DNA of 64,000 nt from Utricularia gibba (lineage: Eukaryota; Streptophyta; Magnoliopsida; Lamiales; Lentibulariaceae). This document shows positions 1-12,100 of the stretch, piece after piece. A program made the translations under genes and the position numbers. The notes below the pieces were generated by a model. That model had not been told where the DNA came from, did no database searches, and worked only from the letters and a program-made list of their open reading frames with translations. Every line of letters begins with the position of its first letter. Within the stretch, counting starts at the first letter, position 1. The stretch covers positions 1,550,001 through 1,614,000 of the forward strand of contig NEEC01000011.1 of the NCBI GenBank assembly GCA_002189035.1, in the 5' to 3' direction.

Positions 1-58
1 AATGAGTTATTTATGAATCTGAGTTCAACTCACTTGATCCATTGCTCCAGCTGCCAAC

Positions 59-119
59 CTCGTAAGACATTTCTTCCACATCCAGTCTCAAGTCCTGGTC
101 GGGATCCTCCACCCGCCCC
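59..119 (-). CDS. Internal exon of a probable RING-H2 E3 ubiquitin ligase (partial gene)
   Basis: The minus strand carries a 61-nt open segment preceded by a TGTCAG acceptor and followed by GTTGGC as donor. It encodes a peptide containing DPDQDLRLDVEEMSYE, an acidic block that I recall just N-terminal of the RING-H2 domain in a group of plant E3 ligases, where it continues as a MSYEELLALGE-like run. The RING finger would lie left of base 1. A phase-compatible upstream exon may end at 209 (ACAAG before GTTTTGG), adding a peptide that ends in NPSPFTR; I do not recognise that peptide. These enzymes transfer ubiquitin from an E2 to substrate proteins. The assignment rests on one short motif. Confidence 0.45.
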
Positions 120-1200
120 CTGACATTTACAAATCAAGCAACCATTGATCAGAAAGTATATACTAACTACGTGCCTTCTTAGGATTTCGAGATTTTGAGA
201 ACCAAAACCTTGTGAAAGGACTAGGATTTTGTGTCTCCGCAACCCCGAACCACAAATCATCCATATTCCATAGATGGTCATAACATAATCCCCTTCCGGT
301 TAGTAGAGTTTGCGGGGCGTCATCATCTGCCAAACTTGATGTTAAATGATGCATTGCTTTTACAGATCTCAGGTACCAGAGAGTTAGAAGATTATATTAC
401 GTGTCAAACCTCACTTACCTCCTCTTCAGAGTGAGAATCAATCCCAAAAGATGATGATCGAGAGCCAGTCCCATTTCCTCTAGCCAGCTGCAGCGGGACC
501 AGTTGACTAAAAAATAGTGGTTTTTGCAGATGAAACAGGGAAAATGCAGTTCCAATTACCTTCACCCGATCGATTCTTGGAGCTGGGTTTCTGCTTATAG
601 TTGAAAAATCTGAAGAAATTCGGATTCCTGGTGAGGCACAGCTCGAGTGAGGTATATCAATCGCAGCAGTTCTTTCTCCCTTCCTCGTCGTCTTCCTCCT
701 TCGTCCCCCATTTACCTTCTCTTTAGTTCCCCACTCCGCGGCCGACCGGATAATCGCCGGCGCCGACGGGGGATGGAGGAGATGCTCTTGCAACTCATTC
801 CTTCTTTCAGCTTGAGGAACCACAATCTCTTGTTCTCACTGCGGCTATGAAACTTTGATCCCTCGTGTTTTGAGGAGATCCACAAGTGACCCATCCTGCA
901 ATTTATTTCATGGGATGTTCTTCTTCGGGGTCTGTTATGCTCATCATCATCAGCAGTAGCAGCAGCAGCAGCTCGAGGCATGGCTGACACCAGTCCCAAA
1001 CACGAGGAGAAAGAAGGAAAATGGGAGATATGAGTCAAGCAGGAGAGACAAAGGAAAGGTAAGAAATCTTCCAAAAAGCGACAACTATCCATTTTCTTCA
1101 AGTTGCTTCATTTTACTGCCTGAACCTCTGCTCTCTCCACCATGTGGCCCTTGTTGATGCCTCTAAGCTACATTCTTTCAGCACCAATTATTTTCCCTGC
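120..1200 (-). other. Probable 5' region (leader, introns) of the left-edge ubiquitin ligase gene
   Basis: This stretch is richer in GC than the DNA to its right and has minus-strand open frames at 404-823 and 712-1101, but none gives a protein I recognise. Low-complexity CAG/AGC runs (about 940-975) and CTT/TCC-rich DNA (about 670-715) fit a leader or first exon. The next base pairs to the right fall into AT-rich intergenic DNA. I cannot place the start codon. Confidence 0.25.
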
Positions 1201-4200
1201 ATAATTTGATTCTGTCTTCAATGCACCCGAGACCGGTGTTTCTGAAGCGGGTTCGGTTCCGGATCGGACATCTAACAAGAAATAAAATAAAACATGCGTA
1301 TGCTCACATTGGCATTTTGACAACCAAAAATGTTGAGGATATTTCATATGTAGGGCTTGATATATCACTAGAATTTGTTAAAATAATTTTATTTAAAATT
1401 AAAAATTTAACTTCATCATTAACCTCAAAAACTATCAAATTTATTTATTTTAATGATGAAATAAAAGTTATTTTAAAAAAAATTATATTATACATTTTAT
1501 ATGTTTATAAAACCATATTAAATTATTTCAATGCTATTCAATAATTTAATTTAACACTCTCATTCATCCATCATCAAATTAAGATCCTTTCTTATTTTTA
1601 ATTTACTATTCTAAAGAACTGTAGTTACCTTTTTTATTTATCGTTATTGGACTTCCCTCAATCCTATCATCGAGAACCTTAGGTATTTACAATTCCAACG
1701 ATCAGTGCTTCAGTTGTTCCGCTATGATATGCAAGTCAAACTGATTATGTGGTTGTGATTTATTAAAGTTTTTTATTTTTTAAATTAAAAAAAATCAGAT
1801 AAGCTGTTTGTTTTCATTAAGCACTGTCGAACATTTTTTATAAATTAAAAAAATGCAACGATCGCATACATTGCTTATTTTCACTGTACAATTTACTAAA
1901 ATGTACAACCCTGAATAAATATTATTCTGTTTATGATAAATATTTATATTGTTTAAGGATGGGCTATACATTTTAATAAACTGCACAGCGAAAATAAGTT
2001 GAGGTTGCGAGAATTGCTTTTTCGAAATATAATTTTTTTAAAAAAAAATTTTTTTATGTAAGTAACAATACTTTTGACTATTTTTTTACAAATATTATGC
2101 AATAATGAATATAGATATAAATATCGTATAATTTCTATAATATATTTTAAAAGTAAATCTAATTTTAATGTTTTTATTAATATACACATATTTTTAAAAT
2201 TTTAATTTTTGTCTATCAATAAAATATGGTCATTTATCAAACGAGATGATTTAAAAAAAATTAATTTTACGATGGTTATTTTTTTTCAAAATAATTCAAA
2301 AAACAATCATATCATATACTCCATTCGCTCTTAAGAAAATAAGTAAATTGAAAATCTTCCCTTTTCTTTTCTTTTTTTTTAGTTAAAATTGTGGCAGCTA
2401 CTTTGTATGTACAACAGATAAAAAAAAACTTGAAATATGTTTTGATAGAAGGTGTCAACTCTTTTGAGGCAATTTATTTAATGAGTTTTTGTTTTAAATA
2501 AAATCCAAATATCTAACTCGTTTAATTCATGATTCAACTAATTACATCTTTTATCCTAAGTCATTGAATTTGGCTCGTGACCAGGGCTACCCACGTTCCG
2601 CAAAGTGTAGTGTGTGTGGTATGTCAAAAATTTGACTCTCTGGTTAAAGATAGATGCCATAAGACGTCCCCTCCTAAACCCTCAATAATTAAAAAGGCTA
2701 CTAGATAATTCTCCTACCCGAATATTGTATGATTCCCCTCTCCGCATCAAACGGGTGTAGCCATATTTTTTAATACTACGAAAAACTGCCTTTTTTTTGG
2801 GGTGTAGACGGCCGGCCCCCTCTATGCCAAAATCGCCAAGCCTTCTATCCCGTAGGTAGATCGTTGAAAACACACTTTGAAGGCCGCGAATTTGATCTCC
2901 AGAAGCCCAAAACAGTAAAACGAATACTCATTCGCGATGCATATCCGCACCGCAATACGACATCTCCCACAACCTTCAACGACAGAACAAAAACAAAGCA
3001 AATTTTAGGAAATCTATGTTGCTATGGGCATAGTTACGAGATTATTTTGAAAAATAATCATCTTGAGATCATGAAGTTTAAAAAATCTTCTTCTTAAAAG
3101 ATTTGTTTTGAAATAATCATATTTTATTAATAAATATAAATTAAATTATATCATATTGAACAACACAATGTTTTAATATTATTTTACTTAGATAAATAAT
3201 ATGTTTTTTTTATCATTTTTAATTAAAAAAATAATCCCGCACATGCGGTTTGTTTTCACCAACCGATGCCCAAAAATAAATTAAAAATAAAAAGGCAACG
3301 CTCACGGCAACAACTTATTTTCAACGTGTTGTTTGTTAAAGCAAACTACGTGTGTGAGATTTTTTTTCAAAAAAAATAAGAAAAATAAAAATATTTAATA
3401 AATAACAATTTCCTTAATTTTCTTGAGAGTATATTTTCTAGACAAGGCTTCTTATCAGGTTATTGGCTTTTTGGGGGGTGACAGGGGTGTAGGGAGCTTA
3501 GCGTACACTGGCGATGCAGGGGAGTCTTCCTTTGTCCATATTGGGCCAATGAAGGCCTTCGTTAAAGCCTGTTGAAGGGGTTTTCAAAAGTAGGCCCACT
3601 TTTAGTTCCATAATTTACGGGGATCAGGGGACACCCCTTCTAGAAGACCGTGCTTTTTATCTTTAAATATAAAAATAAAAAAATTCACTGATTACACCCT
3701 ATATAAGTAAAGAAACGTTGTAGTTATAATTATGTGGAATCAATTCTATTATGATAGAATTGTTTTTGTTTTTCAAAATTATATCAATTTTACAAGAATT
3801 GAATTTTAAGAATCAATTCAATTTTATGAGAATCATGATATAATAACTTTTTTATGAGATTTAATTTTTTTAAAATAATTTTTTTAAAATAATTTTAATA
3901 TTAAAATTGCATTTATATTTATTTTGTTTTATAAATAATTATAATTAATACTATTATAAATTCTGTAATTATTTTAGTTTTTAAGATATAATTTAATATA
4001 AATATATTTAAATTAAATTAATATAATAAAATATAATTTAAAAGTATATAATTTATAAAACATAATTTATAAATTTATAAAATATAATTATTAATAAATA
4101 TGATTAAATATATTATTTAATTATTAAAATTAATTCTCATTTTTTTATACTTTAAATATGAGTTTATTTTATAATGCTTGTTTTAAAAAGCAATTTTAAA

Positions 4201-4379
4201 CATATACTAATTCTTATTTTATTAGAATTTTTAATTATACTAAAATCAATATTAAATTGATTTTTAAAACGTGTTTATTGGTATAAAGTGTTGTTCGACC
4301 ACCTGTTATTATTTTACATGTATAAATCTAACTACTGCATCTACATATAGAAACCTATGATTGGATCCGAATAGGAAAC
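1200..4379. other. AT-rich intergenic DNA
   Basis: Mostly A/T runs with no convincing coding frame. Two short GC-richer islands stand out, at about 2580-3010 and 3440-3660. The second contains CAGGGGACACCCCTTC, which recurs near 54537-54552 in unrelated context, so it is probably a repeat fragment. The block 3710-4290 is extremely AT-rich. Confidence 0.5.
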
Positions 4380-5420
4380 CTATGCAAATAAAAACTGTTT
4401 CACGATCTCTACGCTAGGCTCTACTACCTCCTTTTCCCAAACCTCGCCGGTCCCCTTGCCCTCAAGTTTCGCCTTCATTGCCGCCGTGCCCTCGACCCTT
4501 TTCACATCCCAACCGGCGGCGTCGCGGAGGAGCAGAATCTTAGCCCGTTGACGCGCCGCTAGTCGACAACTGTTATCCTTAATTGCTTTGACAGCCTCTT
4601 CGTATTCACTTCTCTTGACCTGGTTGTCGAGGCGCCAGTTCCCCTGAAACTTATCGAAGTAACTTCGGAATTCCGGCACTCCAATCGCCATGTTTAAGCC
4701 TCGCTCGCTCCGGCGGCGATCTTTATCCGCCATGTACTCGCCGAGTTCCTCAAACATCCCCGAGTCCAGCATGTCGTCGACGCGTTTCTCCAAGTATTCG
4801 TTTAGTGCTTCAGGGGAAACGTCGATGTAGATGAAGCAGCAATCGAATTGGAGCTCCCGGGAGAACATTGAAGCCGATTTGAAAACGTCTATTCCGGGGT
4901 TGTAATCCCGAGCTAATAAGGCGTAGACAAACGAGTTGGAACCTCCGGCGATAATCGGCATGCTCCGTTGAGATAGAATCTTCGAAATTTTCTCTGCTGC
5001 GGCGGTGCGGAAATCGGAAGGAGTGAATTCCGGGTGATCCTCCGAGGAATCAAACTCGCCGATGAGGTGATGGGGGACGTTGTTCCTTTCGGGAACCGGG
5101 ATTTTGTTGGTCGTGATATCGAGGCCTCTGTAAGCCTGAATTTTATCTGAATTGATAATCTCCGAAGGCGAGAAGAATCTCGACGCTAGTTCCACGGAGA
5201 GTTTCGATTTTCCACAGCCAGTCGGTCCCATTACCACCACCACCTTCTTCTTTTCCCCGGCCGCGGTGACAGCCGAAACGGCGAGACGTTTCCCCCACCG
5301 GCAGGATGATCTTTTCGGCGCCCTGAAGAGGAGATCCCCTCGAGCTTCCTTACACAAGCGATGATGAACACCCCCACCACCTCCCCGGGGGAAGTACGCT
5401 GAGGCAAGCCCCTCCATCAA
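4380..5420 (-). CDS. IPT1-like: Adenylate isopentenyltransferase, IPT1-like (cytokinin biosynthesis)
   Basis: Intronless 346-aa protein, a usual length for plant adenylate IPTs. These enzymes transfer the isopentenyl group of DMAPP to N6 of ATP/ADP, the first step of isoprenoid cytokinin synthesis, mostly in plastids. Visible features: a basic, Ser/Gly/Ala-rich N-terminus (about 1-55) that could be a transit peptide; P-loop GPTGCGKS (65-72); NSDKIQAYRGLDITTNK (90-106); VPHHLIGE (115-122); PIIAGGSNSFVYALLA (155-170); CCFIYIDVS (194-202); RVDDMLDSGMFEEL (213-226); AIGVPEF (245-251). The SNSFVYALLA, EYLEKRVD and C-terminal EPSVEIVKQFL segments resemble Arabidopsis IPT1 more than IPT3 or IPT5. 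The start is the first Met; a second Met follows at once. The frame looks intact. Confidence 0.93.
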   Translation of the reverse strand: MMEGLASAYFPRGGGGGVHHRLCKEARGDLLFRAPKRSSCRWGKRLAVSAVTAAGEKKKVVVVMGPTGCGKSKLSVELASRFFSPSEIINSDKIQAYRGLDITTNKIPVPERNNVPHHLIGEFDSSEDHPEFTPSDFRTAAAEKISKILSQRSMPIIAGGSNSFVYALLARDYNPGIDVFKSASMFSRELQFDCCFIYIDVSPEALNEYLEKRVDDMLDSGMFEELGEYMADKDRRRSERGLNMAIGVPEFRSYFDKFQGNWRLDNQVKRSEYEEAVKAIKDNSCRLAARQRAKILLLRDAAGWDVKRVEGTAAMKAKLEGKGTGEVWEKEVVEPSVEIVKQFLFA

Positions 5421-5521
5421 TCAGGATGACACGACACTTTCGGGCAGTCGAAAATGCTCTATCGTCCTAGAGCTCGACAAGAGTTAGCTGATTTTGAATT
5501 GGAGTAGAGTGTGGATTCCTC

Positions 5522-5534
5522 TAAATATATATAT
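5522..5534 (-). promoter_or_regulatory. Possible TATA box of the IPT gene
   Basis: On the minus strand a TATATATATTTA run lies about 100 bp upstream of the IPT start codon, a reasonable distance for a plant core promoter. The surroundings are AT-rich, so chance occurrence is possible. Confidence 0.35.
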
Positions 5535-5539
5535 GGATC

Positions 5540-6345
5540 TTCGGTTGCAAGTGGAGTGGACTTTTGCAGAATTCATCACCCTATACGTAGATAAGCATTG
5601 AATAACATTGAAATTGAACATGCTTTTCATCCATGCTGTTAAAAAGCTGCACTCCCTTCGGGGGAAACACACCAAAGCAAAAGCGCCTCCATAAGTTCAA
5701 GAATCATGCCAGTTACAGACAGCAATAGTAATTTCTACATAAAAAGAAGGAAATGAAATCATCCTCTCAACACAAAGCAGACGTAAGGGGTTTTGAAGTT
5801 TTGAACTCTGGTCTTTGAGGATCTGAAACAGCATCAGAATGTGCATTTTTTAATAAGAAGTGTAACCTGAAATTGGCTTGAAAAATGGAGAAATTTGACT
5901 TTACAAACCTGGGGTATTTATTAATACACTAAAAGGGGTTTACATCTCCCTCATACTTTCAGGGTTTAGTCATCCCATGGATTTTAATGTACTTAGTTTT
6001 TTAAATCAAGTCAAAGAATAAATAAATGTTTTGAAGTGTGAAGTCATCACATTAGCTTTCCTTTTCTTTAAATGATGCACATTGCATTGCATGGATTCAA
6101 TAGGTTCTCAATTTAGCTCTTTGTCCCCAATGCATTTCGTCGCGTACCATTAAACCTATTTCTACAGTTCATGAGAATGAGAAAGCATGCTGCACGTAGT
6201 GTAATTATTCGGGGCTTTTGTGCAGATGATCTGATACTGAACCCCAACAATAACTACTTTAAGCGACATAATGTTGGATTTGAATGCATGGGTATTGCTT
6301 CTAAAACAGTAGATCGAATTGAGGCCATGTGCAACCAGTAGTAAA
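5540..6345. other. Intergenic DNA upstream of the IPT gene
   Basis: No recognisable coding frame. It is moderately AT-rich with some unique-looking sequence (5560-6330). It may hold upstream regulatory sequence of the IPT gene, but I see no motif that decides this. Confidence 0.4.
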
Positions 6346-6778
6346 ACATAAACTGTGTTTTAAAATTTTTTTAGATGTTCATGATAATTATGTTTTTACC
6401 AAAAATAATTTTATACAAAATACTTTTTAATTTTATTTCTATTTTTTATAAAAAAAATTTTGGATGTAATTAAAAATGAGTAAGAAGTAGAAATAATAAA
6501 ACACCTACTTCTAGTTCTCATTTCTAAATTTGCAATCAGATTCTCGAAAATATTTTTCACCCTCACACTTCTGATCTCATTATGCACTTTATTATTAATT
6601 ACTATTTTTATTGCTAAAACATAATTTTTCTAGAACACTATTATACTTAAAAAATATTTTTCGATCTATTTCTGCAATTTTCCTAAAATGCATTATTTCT
6701 ATAAAAAATCTACTTCTAATTTTTATTTTTTCAAAAGTAAAAACAACATTCAAAAATTTTGGATAATAATACTATAGT
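6346..6778. mobile_element. MITE-like repeat, family C, copy 1
   Basis: Starts with AAACTGTGTTTT and ends with a stretch containing TTTTTCAAAAGTAAAAACAAC. The same opening, middle (TTTGCAAT, CGATCTATTTCT) and end (TTTTTCAAAAGTAAAAATAA) occur in the same order and orientation at 40848-41155. Parts of the two ends are complementary to each other. No coding capacity is seen. This fits a small non-autonomous DNA transposon; exact ends and target duplication are not resolved. Confidence 0.45.
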
Positions 6779-8094
6779 GTAGACTAAAAGGGGGTCATTT
6801 TTTTTTCTTTGAATTATTCATAAAAAATATTATTATTAATTTTGACTTCATTAAGGGGGGCCATGACCTCCTTTGGTACCCTATGTTCCGCCCTTGTCTA
6901 ACTCTCAATGCATGAGAAGCTGATTACTAGATAAATTGCATGCATTCAGCTTTACCTTTGAGGCAATTGCATGTTATAGAATGCCACACACTCCAATATG
7001 ATATCAAAATTCATGTGTTAGATGAGTCTTCTTAATTTTTAATTCTTTTTTATCTATTCTAAACACAATTATAAAAACCAATCATTATTAAAACATATAC
7101 TTATAATACCTATTCACCTAAATATAATATAATTTAAATACACTATTAATTAAAGAAATATTTAAATAAACTCAACATGTGTGTGGGCATCCTTTTAAAA
7201 ATCGTGGGGACAAGACGAGTACTGTTTTATAGGCATGTGTTACTCACACAAAACATGTCCCGCGTACACGAAATTTAGACAGAAGATTTGTGCGTCGCAC
7301 CGGATTGCCGTTGACTAGGGATCCATAGTCCACCCAGTGGCTGACGCCGGCGTCATATTCATCCTGAATTTATTAATGGCGGCAACGAAACACAGTCTAT
7401 GCTACTCAAGGGTTTTACTTTAACCTTAAAATACACTTCATCGGGAAGACTTCTGCCACATTATTATTATTATTATTACAACAAGTCGCCGCCTTTGTCA
7501 TGATCGAATGAGCCCATGTAACACCTGTTGCGGAATCCAGGAGCTTAGACTTGAACCATTCAACTTTGAAGTGTATGTAATCGATCGAAATGAGTCGAAG
7601 CTATTACAACAATTAATTCTATATCAAATTTGAAAATTGAAATAATCAAGTATACAAGAAATTACAGATCATTATTAATCAGTTGGATGTAATATCTTTT
7701 GATGTGATATTTATTTATTATGTATATGAGTTTAACGTATAATCGTCCGATCCATTAGATACTTAGTTTCAACAAAAGCATGTGGAATAATGTAATTTTT
7801 AGAATCGATTTGTACAGTATAAATTAACCAGTGGTAACGCTATAATAGCCATATTCAGATCTCATGTTTATTTTATTTTGAACGAAGTCTGTTACTACAC
7901 CATCCTTTCAAAATAATTTGAAAAAACTCTAGCTACTACATTTTCACATGGCATAAGCTCTCACCTGTCATAAATTAAATTCTTTACGGTTTGAAGTTAT
8001 TACTCTCTCTTCGCCATACATAAAAAATAATCTTTCTCAACAGTCATCTTTTCCAATTAATACTTTTTGCATCTCGATTGTATCTCATGAAGAG
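6779..8094. other. Intergenic DNA with an ATT microsatellite and one copy of dispersed repeat A
   Basis: No gene recognised. A TTA/ATT trinucleotide run lies at about 7461-7477. About 7640-7778 is a diverged copy of the dispersed repeat also found near 11.7, 15.4, 16.9, 25.3 and 31.6 kb; its shared tail reads roughly TCCGATCCATTAGATAC then TTAGTTTCAACA. Confidence 0.5.
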
Positions 8095-8415
8095 ATGTAT
8101 GAAGGATGTCGTGAAGCATGGATAGATTCGTGTCCGAACTTGTGCTTGCAGGATCTACTCATAACATTATTGAGTGTGTCCTCTTTTCTCGTAGGTAATT
8201 ATTTGTGTGACAATGGTTATACCAATTCTGACGGGTTTCTAAGAAATTATAACAAGCTTGACAAAGGAGCAGGAGCTGCAATATTTGATTTATCGAATGT
8301 CTATGCATCACCAGGTCTTTCAGGATTAAACCCTTGGGTAGTAAACACAGAGGAGAAAGTGGGGGAATTTGGGTTAATGGGAGTTATAAGAAACCTGGAG
8401 GCAAGGTTAGGGTAA
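8095..8415 (+). pseudogene. PIF/Harbinger transposase (HARBI1-type) remnant
   Basis: A 106-aa open frame holds one recognisable block at about 8194-8257, GNYLCDNGYTNSDGFLRNY. It resembles the YYLVDAGYTNxxGFLAPYRG motif of plant HARBI1-like nucleases, which surrounds the second catalytic aspartate of the DDE transposase. The typical RYHL continuation is absent, and neither the N-terminal catalytic region nor a Myb-like partner ORF is nearby. This is a decayed fragment in a noncoding setting. The rest of the frame is unrecognised and may have arisen by chance. Confidence 0.5.
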
Positions 8416-8752
8416 ATTTTAATTAACTAAGGGTAAACACACGCGGTAAATTAAATTAATTTTGACATCTAGGCCATGCAAACTTTACTGCATCACCTCA
8501 TCTCAAGGCACCATCTTCATTTGACTGACTTTGGCTGGTAGGTTTGAATATTTGACGTAGGGAAGACCCGAGCCCGTCTTCCAATTAATTAAGAATTTAA
8601 TTTATATTAAAAAATGGGCTGACTTTTGCTACTCGAACACGTCGCCCCCAGGTCAGAAAAGTCAAACCAGATAGAACTATTTTCAGCTTTCTTGGCAACA
8701 ACATTCCACGTGTAAGAAAATCCTAGAATCTCACTCCTCTAAAGTATGTGCA

Positions 8753-9157
8753 AGGGCCTCTCGAAATAGAAGAAATTGTAAAATGAATTAAGAAAATTCA
8801 GTAATTATTATTATTTTTAATTTTTAAGGAATATAATTTTTAATTCCTTTATAATAAAATTAGAAATTTAGATTCTGTAAGTAATTTTAAAAAAATATTA
8901 AATCTCTGCTTTAGAGACTAATTAGAGAGAATTATATTATTCACTTTTTATCTATTCTAATATATTTATATTATGATATTAAATTATATAATAATATGAT
9001 ATATTAAATTTTATAGTATACTATTAAATTTTGTAATATAATTTTATGTTATCATATAAAAAAGTTTTACAATATCAAAATGATTTTATTCACATAATAT
9101 TAAAACTAATTTTATTTTACAAAATCTAAAGCAAAGCTTTAAATTATAGAACAGCCA
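8753..9157. mobile_element. Degenerate Tourist-like MITE, family B copy
   Basis: Internal sequence AATTATATTATTCACTTTTT followed by TATCTATTCTAATA, and the later TAATATAATTTTATGTTATC, match 43310-43440 in order. It begins near GGGCCTCTCG and ends near ATAGAACAGCC, weak matches to the GGCCTGTTTTGT-type ends of the better copy at 43148. No coding capacity is seen. Confidence 0.4.
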
Positions 9158-9159
9158 TT

Positions 9160-12100
9160 GTATCGAAGAAAAACCAAAAAATTTCGATTTAATATTCGAC
9201 TCCAATTTCCTATGGCAATTCGGGCCTCTGAAATGGGCTTTCTGTGGTCGAAGAAACATGTAATGGTCCATGAACATTGAACCGCAACATAAGTAGAAAT
9301 TATGGCATATTTATTAGTGGAAATGCAGTTTATTTTGTGCAAGATCATCATTCTTATTAAATATTCAGAGTATGAAGGTGATTGTGTAATGATTATAAAG
9401 GAATCATGTAAATGCTAAAAATACCTGAAAATGTGTACAGAATAAGAATAAAAAACGGATTCTAAAAAAACATTTTACATTATATTCTTGATTATTAATG
9501 ATTAAAGTTTACACACGACAACGCCATAAAAATATAAAGCGGGTGCAATAGACTTGAATGAGAAACTTAATTTTTAATTATTATAGAGGATTCTTCGTAT
9601 TTTTATAAAAAATCATGTCATAATTTTATGATATTGTCTATTTCTTACAGTCAATATTCACGATTTTATATTATTTTATTTGAAAAAAAACACACACAAA
9701 ATTTATATAGTCACTCTAATTAATTTCGTCATATTCCTTATCTGTAATTGATTTGGAATTGAGCTAAATTGATTCTACCACCCTTCCTTATCCAGGGACT
9801 TACAATTTTTAAGAACTTTAGATTTTACATGAAACTGCTCTATCTTATTTTACATTAATTTTCTCTACTCGCATTGGAATTGTATGCAAAATAAATGACG
9901 TAAACTTTACAATTAATGAAACAAATTTGATATATTTTAAATTGTACGTGAAATTCTCACCTTTTTCCCCAAACGTAAATTTAATTTTCTTGTACCACTT
10001 TAATGTTGTCTGCACATTTGATGATTTGAATAACCTCGACATATGCTATTGATGATGCATCATTTTTTTCCAGTTGGCAGAGGGTTACAAAAACTATAGT
10101 TTAATTTTACTGCATGTTATCAGGCACGTGAACGTGACGAATACAATTAAGATGTTCACATTTTCCGATGCAGACAGTGGCGTGGTGCGGACACACTTTC
10201 AGGATCGGAGCACTGAATGCTCCACGGCGGCAGTAAACTTTTCCGGCCGTTCAAACATCTCGCAGGGATCGTCATTTGCCACGTACAGTTACACTTGGCA
10301 TCAATCAATATTGAGATATAAAGCTTCAGAAAGTAGATCAGGAATTTATCCTGGAATCTCATCGATCCACACACAGGATGATAGACGATTCCAGTGAAAT
10401 GAGCAATACAAGTACCAAACGTTGTTGAAGGAAGGCATGTGATGTCCACGAGAAGATGAATATTTTACTTTGGATATTCAGCGTGCCCACGCCGAATTTA
10501 AATGTCTGAAACAATTTTATATTCATGACCAAAGAAAAAAATAAGTTATCTGGAAACTGTGACGTGAGTCAGTGTTTTGATTCATTGAAGCATCAAGAAG
10601 GGGGAAACAGTTTTAACCGAGTTACCAGAGTAGGACACTTGCTTTTACCACTTGGCAGATGACATAAATTTGATGCTTGAATGGTTTGAATATGTGGGTG
10701 AAGTACTAAACTCATCTGAGAAATTTATATACTTTGATCGCATGCAGAAAGTTAGTCTTCCATTCTTCTAAGCTTCGGGTTCGGGGCTAGTTTGATGAAC
10801 AAAGTTGGAGATCGTCGCTCTTTCGCCCTGCCTGAACTTTGTACTTAGTCCCTGTATGTAAAGTGCTACACAAGAAAAGTAAAAAAAAAAAAAAAAAATC
10901 AAGGAGAAGAATACATTAAGTAGAATAATCACATAGATATCAAATGAGATATTCTTTTGAGTACCAGCTTCATTCCTTAATATGAACTTGAAAATTCAAT
11001 AGGTTTAGTCTATAGTAATTTTAGAAAGAATTATTTATTAGAAAAGTGTAGCTAGAGATGAAGAGAAAGTAAAATTATGAGCAGTTTAGTTAAAATAATA
11101 CAAAGGGGTATGGGTAGATAGGTATCAAATTGTCATTTATAAGCATTCGTTTTAAATGTGATTTGTGCATGTTTAAAAGTGTCAAGATCTTGGGTTTTTA
11201 CCAAAGTTTGACTTTTGGACATATGGTGTGCGGACAAGGTAGCAAGAAAACATCCCATTAGTCACCTAGGAGTCCTTGAAATCAGATTTCAGCATAAGCA
11301 GCATAAACAAAAGGCACAGAAATGATATGAAAAGCAATTGAAAGCAGATGGGAAAGAAAATGATTTCTACATAAGAAAAGGGGAGTCGTGTCTTGAAGAA
11401 AGGAGGGGGGATACAATTTTAGTTAAGAAAACCAGAGTCGTGAATGAAAGTTGTGTTGGATCCAGTCCCAACAAAGCTTTTCCCATCACTGGTTTTGCAG
11501 TTTTATGGACGGACAGTGATTTCTGTGTACTTGACACGCACTGGTGGATCACCGTTTCGCACTCTCGTTTCTCGTTGCATCTCTACCTTCGATTTCTGAA
11601 TTCCTTCTTCTTCAACCATCAAGGATCAACACCTTGTCTGGATAAAATTAAAGTGAAATATTCAAAATATATGAAAAATTATTGATTATTAGTAATTGTT
11701 TATATCTAATTTTTACTATTATAATTCATGTTTATTATATATTTAGACTTCATGTATGCTTGTCCATTTCATATATGTTCACTCGACCAATCAAATTCTT
11801 AATTGTGACAAAAATTATATAATTTAAAGCTGAACTTGTTCTTTTAATCTATCATTCTTCTTGTGGGTGCCAATCACAAGCGAACCAAGTTACACAACAA
11901 TTGCCATTGAAAACTCAATTTTCTCTGCATGTCTTTTCTTGCTTTTGCATATGTTCTGTGTAAGATAACATACATATCTTGTTGATTTGCATATCTTCTA
12001 TGTGTATAGTTTTCATCACAAACCAACAGTTTATGTTTCTTGAATGCATCTACTTACGAAATAATTTTCAGGCTCCATGTGAATCAACCCCGACTTCCAA

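Noticed and set aside
1206-1544. 112-aa plus-strand frame
   Set aside because: It runs into AT-rich DNA with Lys/Ile/Phe/Asn-rich translation typical of noncoding sequence.
10860-10900. Poly-A run as a possible retroposon tail
   Set aside because: No target duplication and no gene-like or SINE-like sequence immediately before it.
11338-11685. 115-aa plus-strand frame
   Set aside because: No recognisable motif or splice context; the minus-strand frame in the same place is equally open.
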